A DNA stretch of 14,067 nt, taken from contig CABTZC010000020.1 in NCBI GenBank assembly GCA_902489185.1, forward strand, positions 1 through 14,067, in the 5' to 3' direction. The DNA comes from an uncultured Brevibacterium sp. GTDB lineage: Bacteria > Actinomycetota > Actinomycetes > Actinomycetales > Brevibacteriaceae. Each line of letters opens with the position of its first letter. Positions within the stretch are counted from its first letter, which is position 1. Shown here in pieces: positions 1 through 5,270 of the stretch. Below the pieces are notes generated by a model. The model was not told where the DNA came from. It was given only the letters and a program-made list of their open reading frames with translations, and did not search any database. Made by a program: the position numbers and the translations under genes.

Positions 1-272
1 CCGCCACCGAAGAACACCGTGTTCAACGCGCGTGGTTCACCCAAAACTCGCAACGCCAAGTCGATCTCGGAAGCAATCTGGTCCGGATAATCCTCGCGGT
101 TAGCGCCCTCGCCCAGCTCTGTAGCTGTGTACGTGTTGAAATCGCAGTATCCGCAACGCACCCGGCAATATGGAACATGTACATACGCCGCCAGAGTCCG
201 AGAAGAGTCGAGCGCAGAAAGAGGTAACGAACCGTCAAGTGGCGGAACATCACCCTGAGGTTGTGCAGGCAC
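1..272 (-). CDS. hemW: Radical SAM heme chaperone HemW, 5' part only
   Basis: About 90 N-terminal residues of a HemW-type radical SAM protein (older name: oxygen-independent coproporphyrinogen III oxidase-like). The family binds heme and an iron-sulfur cluster and is thought to deliver heme to target proteins. The cluster motif CxxxCxxC is visible as C36, C40 and C43 in the context YCRVRCGYCDFNTYT. The fragment runs to the start of the glycine-rich SAM-binding motif (VFFGGG), where the window ends. The start is GTG at 270-272, directly abutting the lepA stop (TAAGTG), with the purine-rich lepA 3' end as a weak ribosome site. This implies translational coupling to lepA. The first roughly 28 residues, before AYVHVPYC, are a poorly conserved lead-in. 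The family call is firm; the true role in heme handling is inferred from the family. Confidence 0.93.
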   Translation of the reverse strand, partial: MPAQPQGDVPPLDGSLPLSALDSSRTLAAYVHVPYCRVRCGYCDFNTYTATELGEGANREDYPDQIASEIDLALRVLGEPRALNTVFFGG

Positions 273-2129
273 TTAGTTCTTCTTTTCGGACTTTGAATCG
301 TCAGAACTCAGTGCGGCAATGAACGCTTCCTGCGGCACCTCGACCGAGCCCACCATCTTCATGCGCTTCTTACCCTCTTTTTGCTTCTCCAAGAGCTTGC
401 GCTTACGGCTGATGTCACCGCCGTAACACTTCGAAAGAACGTCCTTTCGGATAGCTCGAATCGTTTCACGCGCAATAATGCGCGAACCAACAGCGGCCTG
501 GATGGGCACTTCGAACTGCTGGCGTGGAATCAAATCCTTGAGCTTGGAAGCCATAAGCACGCCATAGTTGTACGCCTTGTCCTTGTGAACGATCGCCGAA
601 AACGCGTCCACCTTGTCGCCATGAAGAAGAATGTCCACCTTCACCAGCGCGGCCGCCTGATCGCCGTCATTGTCATAGTCAAGGGAGGCATACCCCTTTG
701 TACGAGACTTCAGCGAGTCAAAGAAGTCGAACACGATCTCTGCCAGTGGCATGCGGTAACGAATCTCCACACGGTCCTCAGACAAATAATCCATGCCTTG
801 CATTTGCCCGCGCTTGCTCTGGCACAGCTCCATGACCGCGCCCACAAACTCCGATGGAGTCAAAACAGTGGCACGCACCATGGGTTCGCGCACCTCTTTG
901 ATCTTCCCTTCCGGATACTCACTAGGGTTGGTCACGGTGTGTTCCGAACCGTCTTCCATGGTCACGCCGTACACCACCGAAGGGGCAGTCGAAATGAGAT
1001 CCAGGTCGAATTCGCGTTCTAGACGTTCACGAACGATCTCAAGGTGGAGAAGCCCCAAGAAACCACACCGGAAGCCAAAGCCCAGTGCGGCCGAGGTCTC
1101 CGGCTCATATGTGAGCGCGGCGTCGTTGAGTTTAAGTTTGTCGAGTGCTTCACGCAGGTTGGGATAGTCCGATCCGTCGATGGGGAACAAACCGGAAAAC
1201 ACCATGGGTTTAGGGTCACGGTACCCCGCGAGCGGTTCTGTAGCGGGCCTGCGCGCAGACGTCACCGTGTCACCCACCTTGGACTGACGCACATCCTTCA
1301 CACCCGTGATGATGTACCCCACTTCACCCACACCGAGCCCCTTTGAAGCCACGGGTTCGGGGCTCGACACCCCAATTTCGAGGACTTCGTGAGTTGCGTG
1401 CGTGGAGATCATTTCGATCTTTTCCCGCGGTTCGAGCTTTCCGTCCACCACACGCACATATGTCACCACACCGCGGTAGGTGTCGTAGACAGAGTCGAAA
1501 ATCATGGCGCGGGCAGGAGCGTCCTTGTCGCCAACAGGCGCGGGAATGTCCCGCACAATCCGGTCGAGGACCGCTTCGACGCCTTCGCCGGTCTTACCGG
1601 AGACGCGCAGACAGTCCTCTGGTTCACAACCAATCAGGTTCGCGAGTTCTTGTGCGTACTTGTCTGGGTTGGCAGCCGGCAAGTCAATTTTGTTCAGTAC
1701 CGGAATAATGGTGAGGTCGTTCTCAATTGCCAAGTACAGGTTGGCCAGTGTTTGCGCCTCGATGCCCTGCGCCGCATCTACCAACAAAAGCGCACCTTCG
1801 CACGCCGCCAGTGAACGCGACACTTCATACGTGAAGTCGACGTGACCGGGAGTGTCGATCATGTTGAGTGCATACGGAGTTCCGTCAAACTCCCACTGCA
1901 TACGCACGGCCTGACTCTTAATCGTGATGCCACGTTCCCGCTCAATGTCCATGCGGTCGAGGTACTGGGCGCGCATGTCACGCGGTTCGACAGCACCCGT
2001 GATCTGGAGCATCCGGTCAGCAAGTGTTGATTTGCCGTGGTCGATGTGGGCGATGATGCAAAAGTTGCGCAACTGCTCCGGCGCGGTCGAGGCAACCGTA
2101 ATTGATCGTGAATCGCTCACCTTGGGCAT
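273..2129 (-). CDS. lepA: Elongation factor 4 (LepA), ribosome back-translocase GTPase
   Basis: Complete 618-residue translational GTPase. LepA binds ribosomes and is linked to back-translocation and to ribosome biogenesis or initiation under stress. GTPase motifs are all present: G1 AHIDHGKST (27-35), switch region [10 protein letters not shown]3 DTPGHVDF, G4 NKID and G5-like SGKTGEGV. The LepA-specific C-terminal domain is intact, with the conserved [22 protein letters not shown] stretch before VEVPQEAF. I chose ATG at 2127-2129 because AAAAGGA lies 8 bases upstream and the protein then begins shortly before the conserved [15 protein letters not shown]. The longer TTG start at 2183 would add 18 residues and has no suitably spaced ribosome site. 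The gene is transcribed away from the pemK-like gene and runs directly into hemW. Confidence 0.97.
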   Translation of the reverse strand: MPKVSDSRSITVASTAPEQLRNFCIIAHIDHGKSTLADRMLQITGAVEPRDMRAQYLDRMDIERERGITIKSQAVRMQWEFDGTPYALNMIDTPGHVDFTYEVSRSLAACEGALLLVDAAQGIEAQTLANLYLAIENDLTIIPVLNKIDLPAANPDKYAQELANLIGCEPEDCLRVSGKTGEGVEAVLDRIVRDIPAPVGDKDAPARAMIFDSVYDTYRGVVTYVRVVDGKLEPREKIEMISTHATHEVLEIGVSSPEPVASKGLGVGEVGYIITGVKDVRQSKVGDTVTSARRPATEPLAGYRDPKPMVFSGLFPIDGSDYPNLREALDKLKLNDAALTYEPETSAALGFGFRCGFLGLLHLEIVRERLEREFDLDLISTAPSVVYGVTMEDGSEHTVTNPSEYPEGKIKEVREPMVRATVLTPSEFVGAVMELCQSKRGQMQGMDYLSEDRVEIRYRMPLAEIVFDFFDSLKSRTKGYASLDYDNDGDQAAALVKVDILLHGDKVDAFSAIVHKDKAYNYGVLMASKLKDLIPRQQFEVPIQAAVGSRIIARETIRAIRKDVLSKCYGGDISRKRKLLEKQKEGKKRMKMVGSVEVPQEAFIAALSSDDSKSEKKN

Positions 2130-2137
2130 GCAAAACG

Positions 2138-2144
2138 TCCTTTT
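2138..2144 (-). promoter_or_regulatory. Ribosome binding site of lepA
   Basis: On the minus strand AAAAGGA ends 8 bases before the ATG at 2129. This decides the lepA start in favour of the internal ATG over the upstream in-frame TTG at 2183. Confidence 0.75.
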
Positions 2145-2160
2145 CTTTACATCGAAAACA

Positions 2161-2179
2161 TCCACTTGACGAAAGTGGA
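2161..2179. repeat. 7-bp perfect inverted repeat in the lepA leader
   Basis: TCCACTT (2161-2167) and AAGTGGA (2173-2179) are perfect reverse complements around a 5-base centre. The repeat sits between the divergent lepA and pemK-like genes, 32 bases upstream of the lepA start. It could be an operator or a small hairpin in the lepA leader. It has no T-run, so it does not look like a terminator. Confidence 0.45.
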
Positions 2180-2224
2180 CCAATTCCTCATTGTCTCATG
2201 CCCATCAACTGCGAAGAAACCGGC

Positions 2225-2244
2225 AGCCTAGTAGGCTTGAAGCC
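2225..2244 (+). promoter_or_regulatory. Leaderless promoter with palindromic -10 region (pemK-like gene)
   Basis: TAGGCT at 2232-2237 lies 7 bases before the ATG at 2245, the spacing expected when transcription starts at or next to the start codon. The same hexamer is the right arm of a perfect palindrome, AGCCTA-G-TAGGCT (2225-2237). A protein bound there would cover the -10 box. No convincing -35 hexamer and no Shine-Dalgarno are seen. The promoter role is inferred from spacing and from the same arrangement at other genes in this window. Confidence 0.5.
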
Positions 2245-2916
2245 ATGGACTTCAAGTCATTCGCCCGGCGACACGTGCAGTCAAGCATTCGAACAGGAAT
2301 TAGGTTTGCAGCTCGACAACTGAGCGACCCTAAGAACTCCGATCTCCTCAGCGACTTGCTGGGCCAAAAGTCCGATCCACCCAAACAGAAACAGCCACCG
2401 GCTCCCGAGCGCAAGCCGGAGCACACCTCGGGCCGCAAGAGTGGCGACTACACCGCCAGCCGCAAGGCACAGCGTGACCGCCCCAAGCAACGTTTTCCAA
2501 AACAGCCCGACGGTGGATACCCCGGCGACTACACAGGCCCCATCAAACCCCTCTACTCCCCCGACCTCGACGGCGACGCCGACCCAGGGGAAATCGTGTG
2601 GGGCTGGGTGCCATACGAAGAGGACCACAAGAAGGGCAAGGACCGCCCCGTGCTCATTATTGGGCGCGACAACAAATGGCTCTTGGGACTCATGCTCACC
2701 AGCAAAGACAACGTGCCCGGCGGCGTTGGTGAAGTCCGCGAATCCGAACACGGTAGTCGCTATATCAACGTGGGCACCGGCGACTGGGACAAGCAGAAGC
2801 GACCGTCTGAAATTCGACTCGACCGGGTTATTCGTATTGACGCCCGCGATGTCCGACGCGAAGGTGCCATCATGCCCATGAGCATGTTTTCGCGCGTCGT
2901 TGATGCCGTGCAGTAA
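2245..2916 (+). CDS. PemK/MazF-fold protein with disordered N-terminal extension, no antitoxin
   Basis: A 223-residue protein in two parts. Residues 1-27 look helical; about 28-92 are rich in Pro, Lys, Gln, Arg and Asp and probably disordered. The C-terminal part (about 93-223) resembles the PemK/MazF plasmid-maintenance fold: GEIVWGWVPYEEDHKKGKDRPVLIIG, then LGLMLTSKD, and late RPSEIRLDRVIRID. MazF enzymes are mRNA endonucleases whose active site uses an Arg in the RPxL strand and a Thr/Ser after the next strand. The candidates here are R134 and T152/S153. No small antitoxin gene lies on either side, unlike a normal mazEF pair, so a toxin role is uncertain. A related gene beside lepA is, as far as I recall, widespread in actinobacteria, suggesting a housekeeping role. 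The ATG at 2245 is preferred over an upstream ATG at 2191. Confidence 0.82.
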   Translation: MDFKSFARRHVQSSIRTGIRFAARQLSDPKNSDLLSDLLGQKSDPPKQKQPPAPERKPEHTSGRKSGDYTASRKAQRDRPKQRFPKQPDGGYPGDYTGPIKPLYSPDLDGDADPGEIVWGWVPYEEDHKKGKDRPVLIIGRDNKWLLGLMLTSKDNVPGGVGEVRESEHGSRYINVGTGDWDKQKRPSEIRLDRVIRIDARDVRREGAIMPMSMFSRVVDAVQ

Positions 2917-2928
2917 ATAGTGTAAAGT
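2900..2928 (+). promoter_or_regulatory. Promoter of rpsT
   Basis: TTGATG (2900-2905) and TAAAGT (2923-2928) are separated by exactly 17 bases, a good match to a vegetative -35/-10 pair. The -35 element and part of the spacer lie inside the last codons of the pemK-like gene. Transcription would start near 2935, leaving a leader of about 140 bases before rpsT. Confidence 0.6.
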
Positions 2929-2934
2929 TTTACG

Positions 2935-3077
2935 CTGTGTGTTCACCAGGGCGCGTGTCTCGCCCAGGTCGGGTGTCCGCACGCTTGATCCGTTAGTGAA
3001 CTCTGTGTTTCCCCGCAGTTTTCAAGCCGGTTCAAGAGCCCTCACGACCATGAACGTTTCGACAGAAGAGTGTTGAA
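2935..3077 (+). promoter_or_regulatory. Candidate structured 5' leader of rpsT
   Basis: This is the non-coding stretch between the rpsT promoter and the rpsT start. It contains a hairpin ACC-A-GGGCG / CGCCC-A-GGT (2945-2953 with 2961-2969, 7-base loop, one A-A mismatch). A longer-range 6-bp pairing, GTTCAC (2941-2946) with GTGAAC (2996-3001), would compete with or enclose it. A direct repeat TTCAAG occurs at 3021-3026 and 3031-3036. S20 is known in E. coli to repress its own translation, so a regulatory leader is plausible. No known riboswitch or leader family was recognised. Confidence 0.4.
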
Positions 3078-3338
3078 TTGGCAAACATTAAGTCTCAGAT
3101 CAAGCGCAACCGCACCAACGAAAAGGCTCGTTTGCGCAACGTAGCAGTGCGTTCGGAAGTGAAGTCCGCGATCCGCAAGGTCCGCGAACAGATCGAAGCC
3201 GGCAACGCTGAAGAAGCACAGGCTGCTTTCGCTGCTGCTACCCGCAAGCTGGACAAGGCAGTTTCCAAGGGTGTCCTGCACAAGCGGAACGCTGCTAACC
3301 GCAAGTCGAAGCTGGCTCAGAAGGTCAACGCTCTCTAA
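3078..3338 (+). CDS. rpsT: 30S ribosomal protein S20
   Basis: An 86-residue, Lys/Arg-rich helical protein that binds 16S rRNA in the small subunit body and helps early assembly. It begins [21 protein letters not shown] and ends [12 protein letters not shown]; length and sequence are typical of S20. The start is TTG at 3078, which fits the conserved N-terminus and recalls the weak UUG start of E. coli rpsT used in autoregulation. The ribosome site is weak (AGAAGAG, 3064-3070). A strong terminator follows 24 bases after the stop, so it is probably a monocistronic unit. Confidence 0.97.
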   Translation: MANIKSQIKRNRTNEKARLRNVAVRSEVKSAIRKVREQIEAGNAEEAQAAFAAATRKLDKAVSKGVLHKRNAANRKSKLAQKVNAL

Positions 3339-3362
3339 GAGCTCCCTTCTCAGCACAGACAA

Positions 3363-3400
3363 AAATGTGGCCCGGTTTTCACCGGGCCACATTTGTGTTT
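3363..3400. terminator. Bidirectional rho-independent terminator after rpsT
   Basis: A perfect 14-bp stem (3363-3376 paired with 3381-3394, core GTGGCCCGGT/ACCGGGCCAC) has a TTTC tetraloop. T-rich sequence follows on the plus strand (ATTTGTGTTT) and TTTTTGTCTG follows on the minus strand. It lies between convergent rpsT and the regulator gene at 3425, and its shape suits termination from both sides. Confidence 0.9.
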
Positions 3401-3424
3401 GGTTGGAGCGCGTTTACCTTAGTT

Positions 3425-3739
3425 TTACTCACCCTCGTCAAAAGACATTCGCGCAATCTCTTTCAGACCCTGCATGTGAGCTTCAAACACCTCGCGACCC
3501 TTTTTGCTCAGCGACAGAGTGGTCTTTGTTTTCTTTCCAACGAACCCTTTCTTCACGTTCACCAGCCCCTCTTTCTCAAGCGCGGCGATATGTTTTGACA
3601 GGGTGGAGTCGGTTACGGACAGCTGTTGCTTGATCGCTTGAAAGTCCGACTTCACGCAGCCTTCTAAGCCTGCGACCAAAGCGAGGCGGGTGGGGTTGGA
3701 AAGCAGAGGCGATAACTGTTCAAGTGCGTGCGTCGTCAT
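3425..3739 (-). CDS. Small winged-helix transcriptional regulator (ArsR/MarR-like)
   Basis: A 104-residue protein that is almost all DNA-binding domain. It has an N-terminal helix (LSPLLSNPTRLALVAGL), then a helix-turn-helix at about 32-57 (FQAIKQQLSVTDSTLSKHIAALEKEGLV). A basic wing follows at about 58-77 (VKKGFVGKKTKTTLSLSKKG) and a dimerisation helix lies at the C-terminus. It resembles stand-alone winged-helix regulators related to MarR/ArsR. No metal-binding cysteine pair is seen (one Cys, C28), so metal sensing is unlikely. The ATG overlaps the stop of the upstream membrane protein gene by one base (TAATG), and GAGG lies 6-7 bases before the ATG, so the two are surely co-translated. It may repress its own operon through the inverted repeat at 4208-4243; that link is inference. 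Confidence 0.85.
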   Translation of the reverse strand: MTTHALEQLSPLLSNPTRLALVAGLEGCVKSDFQAIKQQLSVTDSTLSKHIAALEKEGLVNVKKGFVGKKTKTTLSLSKKGREVFEAHMQGLKEIARMSFDEGE

Positions 3740-4170
3740 TACTTACCTCGTTTCATCAGCGCCAGCATTCCCACTGTTGTGGCAACTAAAGAAACTGCAG
3801 CTCCGACATACAGGACGACCGAAGGCGCACCAGCACCCCAACCGATGATTCCTGCCAGGAACCCCAGCAGCTGACCACCTAAAACCGAGAAGAAGATGGG
3901 CGAATCAGTCTTTGACCACGAACGGGCGCGCGTATACACCGTGAACCCGGGGATCAAGAGAGCCATTGCGAAGACGAACCCAACGACCGGAAACTCTTCA
4001 CTCACGGCCACCAAGAGTGGAACTGTGGTTGCTGTTGCTCCAGTAGAAATAAGCAGTCCCGCTAGCGGCAGGTTATTGGCGGAGTCGAATGATTTGCGCG
4101 CATTGCCCGCAACGTTGAGGGCTTCACGCGCTTGTTCTGGGCTAACGTTTTCCGGGTTTACATGTGCCAT
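3739..4170 (-). CDS. Small four-helix membrane protein, function unknown
   Basis: A 143-residue protein I cannot assign to a named family. After a soluble, charged N-terminus (1-33, PENVSPEQAREALNVAGNARKSF) four hydrophobic segments follow at about 34-55, 60-79, 92-110 and 115-138, with a short basic tail (KRGK). The loop between helices 2 and 3 is basic (YTRARSWSK), suggesting it faces the cytoplasm. AAGGAGA ends 6 bases upstream of the ATG, a clear ribosome site. It is the first gene of a two-gene unit with a winged-helix regulator. In such pairs the membrane protein is often an effector or transporter controlled by the regulator, but the sequence does not show what it does. Confidence 0.8.
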   Translation of the reverse strand: MAHVNPENVSPEQAREALNVAGNARKSFDSANNLPLAGLLISTGATATTVPLLVAVSEEFPVVGFVFAMALLIPGFTVYTRARSWSKTDSPIFFSVLGGQLLGFLAGIIGWGAGAPSVVLYVGAAVSLVATTVGMLALMKRGK

Positions 4171-4207
4171 GGGGATTCTCCTTGTGTGAACCAGCCATCA
4201 GGCTGTC

Positions 4208-4243
4208 GTGGAATGTAGTTTCACAATATCTACTACTTTCCAC
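4208..4243. promoter_or_regulatory. Candidate operator: 12-bp inverted repeat over the promoter
   Basis: GTGGAATGTAGT (4208-4219) and ACTACTTTCCAC (4232-4243) are reverse complements at 11 of 12 positions, separated by 12 bases. The centre contains the -10 box of the membrane-protein/regulator operon. Half-sites spaced two helical turns apart fit a dimeric winged-helix repressor, the obvious candidate being the co-encoded 104-residue regulator. Confidence 0.6.
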
Positions 4244-4251
4244 ATTGGCAA
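4223..4251 (-). promoter_or_regulatory. Promoter of the membrane-protein/regulator operon
   Basis: On the minus strand TTGCCA (4251-4246) and TATTGT (4228-4223) are separated by exactly 17 bases, a good vegetative promoter. The start codon at 4170 lies about 50 bases downstream of the -10, leaving a leader with a strong AAGGAGA ribosome site at 4177-4183. Confidence 0.7.
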
Positions 4252-4265
4252 GTGCTTTCCGGAAA

Positions 4266-5243
4266 CTATTTTTGGTTCGCGTATTCCGCTACACCCAGGA
4301 TGAGTCGTTCGACTGCGTATTCGGGGTCGCGCCCCCCGCCTTTGACCGCGTGGTCGGCCCATGCGGTGAGCATGATCGCATCGCCTAGCGCTTCTGGGCT
4401 CCAGTACCGGAGTTCGCGCCTGGCCTTGTCGATCTGCCACGGCGCCATCTTGAGTTCCCCGGCCAGTTGCCCTGCACTCCCCCGCATTCCGCCGACCTTT
4501 GCCAACTGGCGCAGTTTCATGGCAATCGTGGCCACCAAAGGCACTGGATCAGTTCCAGTTTCCAACGCGTGCCGCAACAAGCTCAACGCCTCCGCACGTT
4601 TCCCCGCAATCGCAGCATCAGCCACCTTGAAGCCAGACGCTTCGATTCGCCCCGCGTAGTACCGCTCAACAGTAGCCCGGTCAATCGTGCCTTGCGTGTC
4701 AGAGAGCAGCTGCTCAATTCCAGCCGCCAGCTCACTGACATCCGCAGACAGCGCCGACATTAATGAAGCAAAGGCATCGGGCTCAATTGATCGGCCAGCA
4801 CGCTTGAATTCTCCGGTGGCGAAGTCGCTCTTTTGCGCATCGGTTTTCAGTGGCGTCGCGTCATATGTGGGCGCACCTTGCGCGGCGAGCGCTTTCAAAA
4901 GTTTCGCCCCACGGTTGCCACCCCCGTGAAGAAAAACAACCACAGCGTCGGGGTTGGCATCAGCTGCATAAGACAGAGCATCGGCAAGGAAGTCGTCGCT
5001 CATCGACTCAAGTGAGTCCACAACAACGTACTTCTGGGCAGAAAACAGGCTGGCCATGCACGCTTGCAGAAGTGACCCGGGCTCATAGTGCGACGCATCC
5101 AAGCGCACCCGCTCAACTTCAGGATCCACTTTGGCGCTGATGCGTTCCAGCGTTTTGCGCACTAAAACAGCTTCGGACCCCGACACCACGGCAAGGGGTG
5201 TGGGTTTCGCCTTGAGCCAGCTCACCAGATTCTTTTTCGCCAC
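4266..5243 (-). CDS. holA: DNA polymerase III subunit delta
   Basis: A 325-residue clamp-loader subunit that opens the beta sliding clamp and takes part in the pentameric gamma/tau complex. It has the usual divergent delta architecture: an AAA-like N-terminus (LAVVSGSEAVLVRKTLERI), the strand/loop KYVVVDSLES, AVVVFLHGGGNRGAKLLKAL, a helical middle with DVSELAAGIEQLL, and a C-terminal collar domain ending RDPEYAVERLILGVAEYA. Length is normal for actinobacterial HolA. The start is GTG at 5243; AGGAG sits too close to it for a normal Shine-Dalgarno, whereas TAGGGT six bases upstream fits a leaderless transcript. It is also 27 bases downstream of the comEC stop, so it may be transcribed both with comEC and from its own promoter. 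Confidence 0.9.
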   Translation of the reverse strand: MAKKNLVSWLKAKPTPLAVVSGSEAVLVRKTLERISAKVDPEVERVRLDASHYEPGSLLQACMASLFSAQKYVVVDSLESMSDDFLADALSYAADANPDAVVVFLHGGGNRGAKLLKALAAQGAPTYDATPLKTDAQKSDFATGEFKRAGRSIEPDAFASLMSALSADVSELAAGIEQLLSDTQGTIDRATVERYYAGRIEASGFKVADAAIAGKRAEALSLLRHALETGTDPVPLVATIAMKLRQLAKVGGMRGSAGQLAGELKMAPWQIDKARRELRYWSPEALGDAIMLTAWADHAVKGGGRDPEYAVERLILGVAEYANQK

Positions 5244-5255
5244 GCTCCTACCCTA
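5244..5255 (-). promoter_or_regulatory. Leaderless promoter -10 box of holA
   Basis: TAGGGT (5255-5250, minus strand) is followed by 6 bases and the GTG start at 5243. The box lies in the 27-base gap after the comEC stop. The -35 region is not clear (TTGTGA lies 15 bases upstream of the box, inside the comEC end). Confidence 0.45.
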
Positions 5256-5270
5256 CCGAGTCACGGGGTG

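Noticed and set aside
23..253. 76-residue minus-strand ORF starting MMFRHLTVRY
   Set aside because: It is a shifted frame inside hemW; the overlapping GTG-started frame carries the CxxxCxxC radical SAM motif.
381..2169. Several plus-strand ORFs of 60-213 residues
   Set aside because: They are antisense shadows of the intact lepA gene, with no family features and no ribosome sites.
2130..2183. 18-residue N-terminal extension of LepA from a TTG start
   Set aside because: There is no properly spaced ribosome site, while AAAAGGA serves the ATG at 2129 and the family N-terminus fits that start.
4256..4265. TTTCCGGAAA palindrome next to the holA stop
   Set aside because: A 10-bp palindrome in sequence of this length can arise by chance, and it lies upstream of the -35 without a partner site; kept only as a note.
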